Part shown: piece after piece, positions 41,159 through 50,308 of the stretch | Numbering within the stretch: the stretch's first letter is position 1 | Layout of the letters: each line of letters starts with the position of its first letter | Assembly: GCF_014197105.1 (NCBI RefSeq) | Contig: NZ_JACIEV010000011.1 | Coordinates: 62,001 to 126,000 of the forward strand | Direction: 5' to 3' | DNA length: 64,000 nucleotides | Source: Sphingomonas jinjuensis | GTDB lineage: Bacteria > Pseudomonadota > Alphaproteobacteria > Sphingomonadales > Sphingomonadaceae | Notes under the pieces: generated by a model | Told to the model about the DNA's origin: nothing | The model's input: the letters and a program-made list of their open reading frames with translations, nothing else | The model's database searches: none | Program-made: the position numbers and the translations under genes

Positions 41159-43303
41159 TTATCGGACCGGCTTGACCTGCAAGCCCGTCCACTTCGCCGC
41201 GAACGCCCATTCGTCGGCCGTCTCGGCGATCACCTTGTCGGTCGGCTTGCCCGAGCCATGGCCGGCGCGCGTCTCGATGCGGGCGATGTGCGGCTTGTCG
41301 CCGGTGTCGGCGGCCTGCAGCGCAGCGGTGTATTTGAAGCTGTGGCCCGGCACCACGCGATCGTCGGTGTCGGCAGTCAGCACCATCACCGCCGGATAGG
41401 CGCGCCCGCCCTTGATGTTGTGATAGGGAGAATAGGCGTAGAGTGTGCGGAAGTCGGCCTCCTTGGACGGATAGCCGTAATCGTCGACCCAATATCGCCC
41501 GGCGGTGAAGCGGTCGAAGCGCAGCATGTCCATGACGCCGACGGCCGGCAGCGCGGCTTGGAACAGGTCGGGCCGCTGGTTGGTGACCGCGCCGATCAAC
41601 AGCCCGCCGTTCGACCCGCCCTGGACGGCGAGCCCGTCCTTCGTGGTGACGCCCGTCTTCTTCAGATACTCGCCCGCGGCGATGAAGTCGTCGAAGACGT
41701 TCTGCTTCTTCGCCAGCCGCCCGGCATCGTGCCACGCGTTGCCATATTCGCCACCGCCACGGATGTTGGCGACGGCCAGCACCCCGCCCTGTTCCAGCCA
41801 CGCGATCCGCGTCGCCGAGAAGCTGGGCGTCACCGAGATGTTGAAGCCGCCATAGGCGTACAGCAGCGTCGGCGCGGGGCCGGTGACGTCGCGGCGCTTG
41901 ACCACGAACATCGGGACCTTGGCGCCGTCCTTCGACGGGTAGAAGACCTGGGTGACCTGATATTGCTTCGGGTCGAACGCAACCTTGGGCGCGGCCCAGA
42001 CCGACTGCTGGCCGGTCTTCACATCGTAGCGATAGATCGTCGTCGGCTGGTTGAAGCTGGTGAACGAGTAGAAGGTCTCGCTATCGTCCTGCGACCCGCT
42101 GAAGCCGCCGATCGAGCCGATACCGGGCAGCGGCACCGTGCCGAGCGGCTTGCCGTCGAGGCTGAAGCGGCGCGGCTCGCTCTTCACATCGACCAGATAG
42201 TCGAGCAGCAGCTGGCCGCCGACCAGATCGGCGCCGTCGAGGACCGAGCGATCTTGCGCCACGATCTCGCGCACCGCCGGCCCCTTGGCGACATCCATCG
42301 CGACGATGCGCTTGCGCGGCGCGTCGAGATCGGTCGTCCAGTAGAAGGTGGAGCCGGTATTGCCGACCAGCGACCAATCGTTGGCGATCGTGGGGATCAG
42401 CACCTTGGGGCTCGCGCCCGGCGTCGTCAGGTCGAGCACCGCGACCGCGTTCTTGCGATCGGTGCCTTCGGTCGAGGTGATGACCAGCCACTTGCCGTCT
42501 TCGGTGACGCGGGCGCTGTTGCCCCACTTGGGCTTGTCGGGGGTCGACCAGATCAGCCGGTCGGCCGACTGCGGCGTGCCGATGCGGTGGAAATAGACCG
42601 CCTGATTCTCGTTCAGTGCCTGGAACTTGGAGCCGTTCGCGGGTTCGGGGAAGCGCGAATAGTAGAAGCCACTGCCGTCCTTGGCCCAGCTGTACGCCGA
42701 GAATTTCGACCATTCGATCGTGTCGGGCAGCGGCTGGCCGGTGGCGACGTCGAGGACGCGGACGGTGCGCCAGTCGGTGCCGCCGTCCTGGATGGTGTAG
42801 AGCAGCCTGGCGCCATCCTCCGACGGCAGCCACTCGCCCAGCGCGGTCGCGCCATCCTTCGACAGCATGTTCGGATCGATGAGCAGCCGGCCCTCACCCG
42901 CCAGGGTATCGCGGACGTAGATCGGCGACTGGTTCTGCAGGCCCGCGTTGCGCGAATAGAAATAGCGCCCGCCCTTCTTCACCGGGGTGCCGAAGCGCTC
43001 ATAGTCGATCAGCGTCTTCAGCCGCTCCTTGAAGATGTCGCGGCCGGGCAATGTTGCCAGATAGGCGTCGGTGACCTTGTTCTGCTCGGCGACCCAGGCG
43101 GCGACCGCAGGATCGGTGCGCACGTCGTTCTCCAGCCAGCGATAGGGATCGGCGACCTTGACCCCGAACTGCTCGTCGACCTGATCGACGCGGCGGGTGT
43201 CGGGATAGCTGAGGCGGGTCATCGGTGCGGCGGCCTTCGGAGCGGTCTGGGCGAGGACGGGAGCGGCGGAGAGGCAGAGGGCGAGCAGCAGCGCACGACG
43301 CAT
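41159..43303 (-). CDS. Prolyl oligopeptidase (S9A), secreted
   Basis: 714 residues. Signal peptide ([19 protein letters not shown]), a seven-bladed propeller (about 70-430) and an alpha/beta-hydrolase domain with catalytic Ser in '[13 protein letters not shown]', Asp in '[13 protein letters not shown]' and His in '[14 protein letters not shown]'. It cleaves short peptides after proline in the periplasm. '[20 protein letters not shown]' is the family block. GGAGACCTTC before the ATG at 43303 decides the start. It lies downstream of rplQ beyond a terminator. Confidence 0.93.
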   Translation of the reverse strand: MRRALLLALCLSAAPVLAQTAPKAAAPMTRLSYPDTRRVDQVDEQFGVKVADPYRWLENDVRTDPAVAAWVAEQNKVTDAYLATLPGRDIFKERLKTLIDYERFGTPVKKGGRYFYSRNAGLQNQSPIYVRDTLAGEGRLLIDPNMLSKDGATALGEWLPSEDGARLLYTIQDGGTDWRTVRVLDVATGQPLPDTIEWSKFSAYSWAKDGSGFYYSRFPEPANGSKFQALNENQAVYFHRIGTPQSADRLIWSTPDKPKWGNSARVTEDGKWLVITSTEGTDRKNAVAVLDLTTPGASPKVLIPTIANDWSLVGNTGSTFYWTTDLDAPRKRIVAMDVAKGPAVREIVAQDRSVLDGADLVGGQLLLDYLVDVKSEPRRFSLDGKPLGTVPLPGIGSIGGFSGSQDDSETFYSFTSFNQPTTIYRYDVKTGQQSVWAAPKVAFDPKQYQVTQVFYPSKDGAKVPMFVVKRRDVTGPAPTLLYAYGGFNISVTPSFSATRIAWLEQGGVLAVANIRGGGEYGNAWHDAGRLAKKQNVFDDFIAAGEYLKKTGVTTKDGLAVQGGSNGGLLIGAVTNQRPDLFQAALPAVGVMDMLRFDRFTAGRYWVDDYGYPSKEADFRTLYAYSPYHNIKGGRAYPAVMVLTADTDDRVVPGHSFKYTAALQAADTGDKPHIARIETRAGHGSGKPTDKVIAETADEWAFAAKWTGLQVKPVR

Positions 43304-43325
43304 GAAGGTCTCCAGAAACGAGAAG

Positions 43326-43351
43326 AGCCGCAACCCTACGGGGTTGCGGCT
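43326..43351 (-). terminator. Terminator of the rpsM-rplQ operon
   Basis: AGCCGCAACCC-TACG-GGGTTGCGGCT, an 11-bp perfect stem 27 bp after the rplQ stop. On the minus strand it is followed by CTTCTCGTTTCT. Confidence 0.75.
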
Positions 43352-43378
43352 CCGTTCTCAAGCGCGTGAGACTTTGTC

Positions 43379-43801
43379 TCAGGCAGCCTGGTCGAAGTCC
43401 TCGTCGGTCATCACCGGGCCCGAATCCTGGCCCTTGGCGGCGACGTCGCGGTCGACGAACTCGATGATCGCCATCGGCGACGCATCCGACTGGCGGATGC
43501 CAGCCTTGATGATGCGGGTGTAGCCGCCGTTGCGCGAGGCGTAACGCTCACCGAGCACGTCGAACAGCTTCACCAGCTGCGCGTCGTCGAGCAGGCGGGC
43601 GTGCGCCAGACGACGGTTCGACAGGCCACCCTTCTTGGCGAGGGTGATCAGCTTCTCGACGTAGGGACGCAGTTCCTTCGCCTTGGCAACGGTGGTCGTG
43701 ATCTGCTCATGCTTGATGAGCGCCGCCGCCATGTTGCGGAACAGAGCGGCGCGATGCGCGGAGGTACGCTGAAGCTTACGACCGCCAACACGATGACGCA
43801 T
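43379..43801 (-). CDS. rplQ: 50S ribosomal protein L17
   Basis: 140 residues beginning '[29 protein letters not shown]', the invariant L17 start, followed by '[16 protein letters not shown]' and '[30 protein letters not shown]'. It binds 23S rRNA near the exit tunnel. Last gene of the alpha operon, 215 bp after rpoA; that gap holds two hairpins. A C-terminal tail of about 17 residues ('[20 protein letters not shown]') is acidic, as often in alphaproteobacteria. Confidence 0.97.
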   Translation of the reverse strand: MRHRVGGRKLQRTSAHRAALFRNMAAALIKHEQITTTVAKAKELRPYVEKLITLAKKGGLSNRRLAHARLLDDAQLVKLFDVLGERYASRNGGYTRIIKAGIRQSDASPMAIIEFVDRDVAAKGQDSGPVMTDEDFDQAA

Positions 43802-43916
43802 GGGTATTTCCTTCTTCGTTCGTCAGGGGGCCGTCTGACGGAACCCCGGGACTGGTGGAGGCGATGGTCCACCCGATTTAAGCCACCCCGACGGAAGCCG
43901 GGGTCCAGTTGCGGCC

Positions 43917-43964
43917 ACGACGCGGGAGTAAATCCCGCGTCGTCAGACGGAGCTTTCGGCTCCG
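43917..43964 (-). promoter_or_regulatory. Two hairpins between rpoA and rplQ
   Basis: ACGACGCGGGA-GTAAA-TCCCGCGTCGT (43917-43943, 11-bp perfect stem) and CGGAGC-TTTCG-GCTCCG (43948-43964). There is no T-run, so they more likely are processing or mRNA-stability elements than terminators. Confidence 0.5.
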
Positions 43965-44016
43965 CTGGCCGGGCCTGGCCTGTCTCCGCAGCAAGCGAGC
44001 TTGCCACGGTGCAGGC

Positions 44017-45081
44017 TCAGCCCATGATTTCCTGCTCGAGCTTCTTGGCCATTTCCTCGATGTTCTCGGGCGGCCAGCCCGGGATTTCCATGCCGAGGCG
44101 CAGGCCCATCGACGAGAGCACTTCCTTGATCTCGTTGAGCGACTTGCGGCCGAAGTTCGGGGTGCGCAGCATCTCGGCCTCGGTCTTGCCGACCAGATCG
44201 CCGATGTAGATGATGTTGTCGTTCTTCAGGCAGTTCGCCGACCGCACCGACAGCTCGAGCTCGTCCACCTTCTTGAGGAGGTAGCGGTTGATCTGCTGCG
44301 TGTCGCCGGCAGGCTCGCCCGCCGCCGGCACCGCGGCGTGACCGATCGGCGCCGAGACGCGGGTGATCGACGAATCGTCGAAGTGGACGAACAGCGCCAG
44401 CTGGTCCTGGAGGATGCGGCCGGCATAGGCCACCGCGTCTTCCGGGGTCACGGTGCCGTCGGTCTCGATCGTCAGCGTCAGCTTGTCATAGTCGAGGTCC
44501 TGGCCGACGCGGGTCGGATCGACCTTGTACGACACCTGGCGCACCGGCGAATAGAGCGCGTCGACGGGGATGAGGCCGATCGGCGCATCGACCGGGCGGT
44601 TCGCGGCAGCCGCGACATAGCCCTTACCGACGTCGGCGGTCAGCTCCATGTTGAGCGTCGCCCCCTCGTCGAGGTGGCAGATGACCAGCTCGGGGTTCAT
44701 CACCTCGATATCGCCCGACACCGCGATGTCGCCAGCCTTCACCTCGGCCGGGCCGGTGGCGGACAGCTGGAGACGCTTCGGGCCTTCGCCCTGCATGCGG
44801 ATCGCGACCTGCTTCACGTTCAGGACGATGTCGGTCACGTCCTCGCGCACGCCGGCGAGGCTCGAGAACTCGTGCAGAACGTTTTCGATCTTGATCGACG
44901 TCACCGCAGCACCCTGCAGCGACGAGAGAAGCACGCGGCGCAGCGCGTTGCCGAGCGTCAGGCCGAAGCCGCGCTCGAGCGGCTCGGCAACGAAGGTCGC
45001 CTTCCGCTTGCCGTCACCGCCCTTCTTCTCCAGGCCGTTCGGCTTCTTGAGTTCCTGCCAGTTCTTTGCGTTGACAGCCAC
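44017..45081 (-). CDS. rpoA: RNA polymerase alpha subunit
   Basis: 354 residues. N-terminal assembly domain ('[34 protein letters not shown]' region, '[15 protein letters not shown]') and C-terminal DNA-binding domain ('[33 protein letters not shown]', '[14 protein letters not shown]') joined by an Ala/Gly-rich linker near 245. It assembles the polymerase core and contacts UP elements and activators. It is placed after rpsK in the alpha operon. Confidence 0.98.
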   Translation of the reverse strand: MAVNAKNWQELKKPNGLEKKGGDGKRKATFVAEPLERGFGLTLGNALRRVLLSSLQGAAVTSIKIENVLHEFSSLAGVREDVTDIVLNVKQVAIRMQGEGPKRLQLSATGPAEVKAGDIAVSGDIEVMNPELVICHLDEGATLNMELTADVGKGYVAAAANRPVDAPIGLIPVDALYSPVRQVSYKVDPTRVGQDLDYDKLTLTIETDGTVTPEDAVAYAGRILQDQLALFVHFDDSSITRVSAPIGHAAVPAAGEPAGDTQQINRYLLKKVDELELSVRSANCLKNDNIIYIGDLVGKTEAEMLRTPNFGRKSLNEIKEVLSSMGLRLGMEIPGWPPENIEEMAKKLEQEIMG

Positions 45082-45098
45082 GGGGTTCCCCTGGGTTG

Positions 45099-45153
45099 GA
45101 GGCCGGTGGGGAGCCGGCCTCGGAATTAATAGCGCCGACTCGTCAGCCGGCGC
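45099..45153 (-). promoter_or_regulatory. Hairpins in the rpsK-rpoA spacer
   Basis: GAGGCCGG-N7-CCGGCCTC (45099-45121) and GCGCCG-N10-CGGCGC (45131-45152-region) occupy the 116-bp spacer before rpoA. They are possible processing or translational control elements. Confidence 0.4.
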
Positions 45154-45197
45154 GAAAGTCGAGAAAGTTGAGACCCTGCGGCCCCAACTCGCTCACA

Positions 45198-45587
45198 TCA
45201 GACGCGGCGACGCTTCGACGGACGCACGCCGTTGTGCGGGATCGAGGTCACGTCGCGGATCGACGTGATCTGGAAACCGACCGCCTGCAGCGCGCGAAGC
45301 GCCGACTCGCGGCCCGAACCCGGACCCTTCACCTCGACCTCGAGCGTACGGACGCCGTGCTCGGCGGCCTTCTTGCCCGCGTCCTCGGCCGCGACCTGCG
45401 CCGCGTACGGGGTCGACTTGCGCGAGCCCTTGAAGCCCATCATGCCGGCCGATGACCAGCTGATCGCATTGCCCTGCGCATCGGTGATGGTGATCATGGT
45501 GTTGTTGAAGCTGGCGTTCACGTGAGCGACGCCTGCGGTGATGTTCTTGCGCTCGCGCCGACGAATGCGCTGCGGTGCCTGAGCCAT
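45198..45587 (-). CDS. rpsK: 30S ribosomal protein S11
   Basis: 129 residues. '[28 protein letters not shown]' and '[42 protein letters not shown]' are the conserved S11 blocks. It sits on the platform of the 30S subunit by the 3' end of 16S rRNA. It lies between rpsM and rpoA, as usual. Confidence 0.98.
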   Translation of the reverse strand: MAQAPQRIRRRERKNITAGVAHVNASFNNTMITITDAQGNAISWSSAGMMGFKGSRKSTPYAAQVAAEDAGKKAAEHGVRTLEVEVKGPGSGRESALRALQAVGFQITSIRDVTSIPHNGVRPSKRRRV

Positions 45588-45692
45588 GTGGTATTCCTGA
45601 CCTGAATCTCAAGAGTGACGCCGAGGCAACGATGAAACCGCGATACTGAAAGCGCGGGTGCCTCCGGCGGAGTAAATCGCCCCCTGGACGAT

Positions 45693-46061
45693 TTACTTCT
45701 TCTTGCCGGCGATCGGCTTTGCCTTGCCCTTGCGGGTGCGCGCATTGGTATGCGTGCGCTGGCCGCGGACCGGCAGGCCCTTGCGATGACGCAGGCCACG
45801 ATAGCAGGCCAGATCCATCAGGCGCTTGATGTTCATCGCCGTCTGGCGACGGAGATCGCCTTCGACGGTGTACTCGGCGTCGATCGCCTCGCGGATCTGC
45901 AGGACTTCGGCGTCCGACAGGTCCTGGACGCGACGCTCGGGCGCGATCTCAAGCTTGGTCACCAGCTCCTGCGCCTTGGCGGGGCCGATGCCGTGAATGT
46001 ACTGAAGCGCGATCAGAACGCGCTTGTTGGTCGGGATGTTAACACCCGCGATACGTGCCAT
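45693..46061 (-). CDS. rpsM: 30S ribosomal protein S13
   Basis: 122 residues starting '[26 protein letters not shown]' and ending '[24 protein letters not shown]', standard S13. Head of the 30S subunit, contacting P-site tRNA and bridge B1. Here it is the first gene of the alpha operon and has its own promoter (46194-46222), because a two-component system separates it from adk. infA and rpmJ are not present between adk and rpsM. Confidence 0.98.
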   Translation of the reverse strand: MARIAGVNIPTNKRVLIALQYIHGIGPAKAQELVTKLEIAPERRVQDLSDAEVLQIREAIDAEYTVEGDLRRQTAMNIKRLMDLACYRGLRHRKGLPVRGQRTHTNARTRKGKAKPIAGKKK

Positions 46062-46193
46062 GAATATATTCTCCTAGCTCCACAGCGATCGGCATGGCTG
46101 ACGACCGCTATCTCGACGCGTTGACTCCGCCACGCACGAGAACGGCGAGCACGCTGATGCGCCGCCGGAATCATGTGTATCGGAGAGGTGGAG

Positions 46194-46222
46194 CAACTAG
46201 GGTCGCGCAAACGCCGTGTCAA
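46194..46222 (-). promoter_or_regulatory. Promoter of the rpsM-rpsK-rpoA-rplQ operon
   Basis: On the minus strand TTGACA (46222-46217), a 17-nt spacer and TAGTTG (46199-46194). The -35 is exact and the spacing ideal; the -10 is only a partial match. It lies about 133 nt before the rpsM ATG. Confidence 0.55.
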
Positions 46223-46290
46223 GCGACGGGTTCCCATTGAATCCGTGCGGATTTACGGCCAGTTTACCAATTCGGGCGCAAATAGTGCCC

Positions 46291-46434
46291 ATGACCCCTG
46301 CGACTCGCCCGATCAAGCACATCGCGCGCAAGCTGGACCGCGCAGCGCCGGCCGCCGAGCCCTGGCGCGCGCCGGCGATCCCCGATCTGGTCGCGCGGAT
46401 CGAGGCGGCGCTGCATGACCGGCGGGCAGCGTAG
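46291..46434 (+). CDS. Possible 47-residue protein
   Basis: An open frame MTPATRPIKHIARKLDRAAP..IEAALHDRRAA with composition similar to its neighbours and no membrane segment. No ribosome site is seen before the ATG. It could be leaderless or not coding. It is divergent from the rpsM promoter, 69 bp away. No family recognised. Confidence 0.3.
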   Translation: MTPATRPIKHIARKLDRAAPAAEPWRAPAIPDLVARIEAALHDRRAA

Positions 46435-46527
46435 GGACGTTCGCCCCTGCCAACGACGACGCGCTGCCAACACCGACGCGCTGAGGTTGCGTCAGTATCG
46501 CCGGCGTGGAGGACGCTTACCGCCCGA

Positions 46528-46619
46528 GATCCTGAAACAAGTTCAGGATGACGGCAGGCCTTATTGGCGCGCTCATCCACATTTCCTACGGGCCGTCATG
46601 CTGAACTTGGTTCAGCGTC
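46528..46619. repeat. Interspersed palindromic repeat, family A (copy 3)
   Basis: GATCCTGAAACAAGTTCAGGATGAC at the left and GTCATGCTGAACTTGGTTCAGCGTC at the right, separated by about 40 bp. Same arms as at 256-336 but in the opposite order. Confidence 0.75.
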
Positions 46620-46710
46620 TCTTCGAGATCAGACCTTTTCGCGCCAATGGCCTATAGCTGTACTCGTCGCGGCGGCCGATCGCCGCCCCGATCATCGCGA
46701 TCGCAAGAAG

Positions 46711-46911
46711 TCAGGCCAATACCGGCGGCACCCGGCCAAGCATCGCGCTTGCCAGCAGCATCACCGACAGGCCGGCCGACAGGCCGCACAGCACATAGCC
46801 GACGTAGATCAGGTTACGCGGATTGGGCTGGCTCAGGCGGCGATTGCGCGACGCCCCCGACAGCACGAAGCTCATCAACATCCCATAGGTAAACACAACC
46901 GCGCCCAGCAT
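46711..46911 (-). CDS. Small membrane protein of unknown function
   Basis: 66 residues with two membrane segments ('MLGAVVFTYGMLMSFVLSG' and 'NLIYVGYVLCGLSAGLSVMLLASAML') joined by a basic loop ('ASRNRRLSQPNPR'). GAGGGATCGA precedes the ATG at 46911, which is why this start is preferred to the upstream one at 46974. Inner membrane. No family recognised. It lies downstream of the histidine kinase, on the same strand, 122 bp after its end. Confidence 0.6.
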   Translation of the reverse strand: MLGAVVFTYGMLMSFVLSGASRNRRLSQPNPRNLIYVGYVLCGLSAGLSVMLLASAMLGRVPPVLA

Positions 46912-47033
46912 TCGATCCCTCGCTCTACCAGCTACGGCGTCGCCCCCCGGCTCCGCCTTCATGGGCAGCACCATAGATCAAGGGGTGCTGACAAGACGTT
47001 AACCACGCCAACCGGGGCGAAAACGCGATGAAT

Positions 47034-48371
47034 TCAATCGGGCAGCAGGATCCTGGCGATCAGTCCGGGGTTGTTATCCGCCAATTCGAACGTCCCGCCG
47101 TGAAGCCGGGCAACCGCCTCGATCAACGCCATGCCCAGCCCCGCCCCCGGGGTGGTGCGGGCGCTGTCGAGCCGGCCGAAGCGCTTCATCGCCTGCGCCC
47201 GGTCGGCCTGGGCGATGCCCTCGCCCCGATCCTCAACCTGGATGGCGAAGCCGCCGGCGACGCGGGTCAGCCGCAGGACCGCCTGGCGTCCCCCGGCGGC
47301 ATGCTTCAACGCATTGTCGATCAGGTTGGTCAGCGCCTGGCTCAGCAGCTCGCGATGGACGCGGAGCGGCGGCGGCCGGTCCTCGACCACGACGGAAAAG
47401 GTGAACCCCGCCTCCTCCGCCACCGGCTCATAGAGCTCGCCGATTTCCTCGACCAGCTCGGCAAGATCGATCGGCGTGAAGCGATCGCGCGACACCGACT
47501 CCGACCGGCTGATCTCGATGACCATCGTCAGCATCCGCATGACGAGATCGGTCTCGACGAGCAGCCCCCCCAGCGCGGCCTCGCGCGCCTGGGGATCGGC
47601 GATCAACACCGCTTGCTCGGTCTTGGTGCGCAGCCGGGCGAGCGGCGAGCGCAGGTCGTGCGCCATGCTGTCGGTGACGACACGCAACTCGGTCATCAGC
47701 CGCTCGACCTTTTCGAGCATCACGTTGAGCCTGACGCCCAGCCGGTCGAACGCGTCGCCCCGTGCCGGCGCGGCGGGAACGCGGCGCGACAGGTCGCCCT
47801 GCCCCGCCGCCTCGATCGCATGCGCGATGTCGTCGAGCCGCAGCGCGACATAGCGCGCCAGCACCAGCCCTGCGCCGATGCCGAGTGCCAGCGACAGCAT
47901 CACCGCGACCGCCAGCGCCCGTTCGATCGCGCGCTGCTCCGCCTCGACCAGATCGAGGCTGCGGCCGACGAGCAGCCAGTAGCGCCCGACCGGGTGCAGC
48001 GCATAGCCGACATCGCTGGTGGCCGACGCACCGTCGAGGTCGGCGACGCGGAAATTGGTGGGGACGATCGGCACCGAGACGCGATCGGGCGCATAGCCGC
48101 GGACCCGCCGCCCGCCGCTGTCGACGATCGCCAGCAGCAAGGACACGTCGCCCGGCGCGCGCGCGTCGTCGATCGCGCCGCCGACCGCGGCCAGCCCGCC
48201 CGATCGATAGACCGCCTGCATCGCATCGGACTTCTCGATCGTCTCGCGACGGACCGCGCCGATCGCGGCGTCGTGGGTCTGTTTCCAGACGAAGCCGACC
48301 AGCGCCAGGTTCGATATCAGCGCCAGCGCGATCGCCAGCAGCGCGATCCGCGCCGTGACCGACAGCCGCAT
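47034..48371 (-). CDS. Sensor histidine kinase (HAMP, HisKA, HATPase)
   Basis: 445 residues. Membrane segments at about 7-29 and 152-174 flank a periplasmic sensor of about 120 residues. Then come HAMP ('RYVALRLDDIAHAIEAAGQGDL'), HisKA with His238 in 'DSMAHDLRSPLARLR', and the ATPase with N box 'NLIDNALKHA' and G boxes 'VEDRGEGI' and 'GAGLGMAL'. OmpR-class kinase. It starts 10 bp after the response regulator gene and is its partner. The sensed signal is unknown; the sensor part shows no metal or Cys motif. Confidence 0.92.
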   Translation of the reverse strand: MRLSVTARIALLAIALALISNLALVGFVWKQTHDAAIGAVRRETIEKSDAMQAVYRSGGLAAVGGAIDDARAPGDVSLLLAIVDSGGRRVRGYAPDRVSVPIVPTNFRVADLDGASATSDVGYALHPVGRYWLLVGRSLDLVEAEQRAIERALAVAVMLSLALGIGAGLVLARYVALRLDDIAHAIEAAGQGDLSRRVPAAPARGDAFDRLGVRLNVMLEKVERLMTELRVVTDSMAHDLRSPLARLRTKTEQAVLIADPQAREAALGGLLVETDLVMRMLTMVIEISRSESVSRDRFTPIDLAELVEEIGELYEPVAEEAGFTFSVVVEDRPPPLRVHRELLSQALTNLIDNALKHAAGGRQAVLRLTRVAGGFAIQVEDRGEGIAQADRAQAMKRFGRLDSARTTPGAGLGMALIEAVARLHGGTFELADNNPGLIARILLPD

Positions 48372-48381
48372 CAGCCGCGCG

Positions 48382-49074
48382 TCACGCGTCGGCGGCCAGC
48401 CGATAGCCGGCGCCGCGCACCGTGTGGAGGATCGGGCTGCCGAAGCCGTCCTCGAGCTTGCGGCGAAGGCGGCCGATATGGACGTCGACGACGTTGGAGC
48501 CCGGATCGAAGTGATAGTTCCAGATCTTCTCCAGCATCATCGTGCGGGTGACGACCTGGCCGGCATGGCGGGCGAGGAATTCGAGCAGATTGAATTCGCG
48601 GGCGCCGAGCGGGATCGAACGCCCGGCGCGCATGACCTGCCGCGACAGCAGGTCGATCTCGAGGTCACCGACGGCGAGGCGGGTCTTCTGCGGCTCGGTC
48701 GCGGCGCGATCGGAACGGCGGACCAGCGCCTCGATCCGAGCGGACAGCTCGGCGAACGAGAAGGGCTTGCACAGGTAGTCGTCGGCGCCCGACTTCAGCC
48801 CGTCGACCCGGTCGTCGACCGCGGCGAGCGCCGAGAGCATCAGCACCGGCGTGTCGATCCCGGCCGCGCGGATCGCGCTGACCATGGCGAGGCCGTCGAG
48901 GCCCGGCAGCATGCGGTCGGCGATGATGAGGTCGAAGATGCCCTCGCTGGCGAGGAACAGGCCGTCGCGACCGTCATGGCATGCTTCGACGGCATAGCCA
49001 GCCTCGGCCAGACCCTTGGACAGATAGGCGGATGTCGAGCTGTCGTCCTCGACGATCAAGATCTTGCGGCTCAC
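48382..49074 (-). CDS. OmpR/PhoB-family response regulator
   Basis: 230 residues. Receiver with Asp10/11 ('LIVEDDSSTS'), phosphoacceptor Asp53 ('IIADRMLPGLDG') and Lys103 ('DDYLCKPFSF'). Winged helix with 'SIPLGAREFNLLEFLARHAGQVVTRTMMLEKIWNYHFDPGSNVVDVHIGRLRRK' region. The start is GTG at 49074, with GGAAGGG 4-5 nt upstream; the longer frame upstream lacks support. First gene of the two-component operon. It sits between adk and rpsM, an unusual position for such genes. Confidence 0.92.
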   Translation of the reverse strand: MSRKILIVEDDSSTSAYLSKGLAEAGYAVEACHDGRDGLFLASEGIFDLIIADRMLPGLDGLAMVSAIRAAGIDTPVLMLSALAAVDDRVDGLKSGADDYLCKPFSFAELSARIEALVRRSDRAATEPQKTRLAVGDLEIDLLSRQVMRAGRSIPLGAREFNLLEFLARHAGQVVTRTMMLEKIWNYHFDPGSNVVDVHIGRLRRKLEDGFGSPILHTVRGAGYRLAADA

Positions 49075-49265
49075 GCGACCCTTCCACTTCTGCTCCGCCC
49101 ATACAGGAAAAGCCGGCAGGAAGCACCCTTCCCGCCGGCCTCCGCGATGCCCCGGGGAGAAAGGGGCGTCGTTGCCTGATCTGGGTGCCGGCGGCTTATC
49201 CGGGAGTGATCGCCGCCGACGGATGAAGGAATAGCCCAAGTGGTTGAGCTGGGCGGTGAAGCGGT

Positions 49266-49283
49266 CATGACAATTACGTCATG
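49266..49283. promoter_or_regulatory. Inverted repeat upstream of the response regulator
   Basis: CATGAC-AATTAC-GTCATG, perfect 6-bp arms, in the gap between the regulator GTG and a small broken ORF. Candidate operator for autoregulation. Confidence 0.3.
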
Positions 49284-49350
49284 TGAGAGAGGCAGGTGTG
49301 GGGCTCGCATTTTCAACCTCACCCGTTATATTATCGGGCGGAGATCGGCG

Positions 49351-49569
49351 ATGGCCACTGCAGCACCTGATCAAACCGACCGGCTGGACCTCAATGAGTA
49401 GATCGCTCGGATCGAGAAGACGCAGGCCGACATTCAGAAGCTGTTCGCCGAAACCACCGAGATCAAGGTGGACACGCGGATCATGCCCTTCACCACGCTG
49501 GCTACCGTTGCCGGCGGCGGCGCGGCGTTCTTCGCGGCTGGCGCAACGTTCATCAAGCTGCTGGGCTAG
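49351..49569 (+). pseudogene. Small holin-like ORF with an in-frame amber stop
   Basis: From ATG 49351 the frame reads 16 residues ('MATAAPDQTDRLDLNE'), meets TAG at 49399, and then continues open for 55 codons to a second TAG at 49567: 'IARIEKTQADIQKLFAETTE' then a hydrophobic 'TTLATVAGGGAAFFAAGATF'. The join across the amber reads as one coiled-coil plus one membrane segment, so a point mutation (for example CAG or TAT to TAG) is the simplest view. GGCGGAGATC precedes the ATG. The type resembles small phage or membrane-anchored helper proteins. Readthrough cannot be excluded. Confidence 0.6.
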
Positions 49570-49621
49570 GGCCGCTCGTCGCCCCGGCTAGAGGCCAGGG
49601 TGACGACAGCCGATCTTTATC

Positions 49622-50266
49622 CTAAGCGTCCAAAATCGCCGCGATCGCCCGCGTGACGTCGTCGATCGGCGCCATGCCGTCGACCCGGTGCACCAATCCA
49701 CGCGCCTCGTAAATCGGCAGGATCGGCGCGGTCTTGGCGCGATATTCGGCCATGCGGGTCCGCACCGTCGCGGCATTGTCGTCGGGCCGGCGCTTGAACT
49801 CGGTCGAGCCGCAGACGTCGCAGACGCCCGCGACGGTCGGCAGCTTGTAGCGGTCGTGATAGCCCTCGCCGCAGTTGGCGCAGGTGAAGCGCCCCTCGAT
49901 CCGGTCGACCAGCGCGTCCTCGTCGACGTCGAGCTCGATGACGTAATCGAGCTTCGCGTCACGCTCGTCGAGCAGTAGGTCGAGCGCCTCGGCCTGCGCC
50001 GCGGTGCGGGGATAGCCGTCGAAGATCGCACCGGCGCCGATGCCCGCATCGAGCCGTTCGCCGATCAGGGCCGAGACGATGGCATCCGACACCAGTTCGC
50101 CGGCATCCATCACCGCCTTCGCCTGCAGGCCGACAGGCGATCCCGCCTTCACCGCCGCGCGCAGCATGTCGCCGGTCGACAGCTGGACCATGCCGCGGTT
50201 CGCCACCAGACGCTGCGACTGCGTACCCTTGCCCGCACCCGGCGGCCCCAACAGGATGATGTTCAC
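49622..50266 (-). CDS. adk: Adenylate kinase
   Basis: 214 residues, the long form with LID domain. P-loop 'LLGPPGAGKGTQ', 'STGDMLRAAV', 'FDGYPRT', and a zinc-type LID with four cysteines ('CANCGEGYHD' and 'CDVCGSTEF'). It balances ATP, ADP and AMP in the cytoplasm. It lies 43 bp downstream of secY, as in many bacteria. Confidence 0.97.
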   Translation of the reverse strand: MNIILLGPPGAGKGTQSQRLVANRGMVQLSTGDMLRAAVKAGSPVGLQAKAVMDAGELVSDAIVSALIGERLDAGIGAGAIFDGYPRTAAQAEALDLLLDERDAKLDYVIELDVDEDALVDRIEGRFTCANCGEGYHDRYKLPTVAGVCDVCGSTEFKRRPDDNAATVRTRMAEYRAKTAPILPIYEARGLVHRVDGMAPIDDVTRAIAAILDA

Positions 50267-50308
50267 CGATACCCCTCCCGGATCGTCGTCAGCGTGGATG
50301 CGCCAGCG

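Noticed and set aside
39426..41801. A 791-codon frame that would fuse a 270-residue N-terminus to GMP synthase
   Set aside because: The extra part runs antisense-like through the family D repeat and in a shifted frame over the prolyl oligopeptidase gene. GuaA has its conserved start at 40982.
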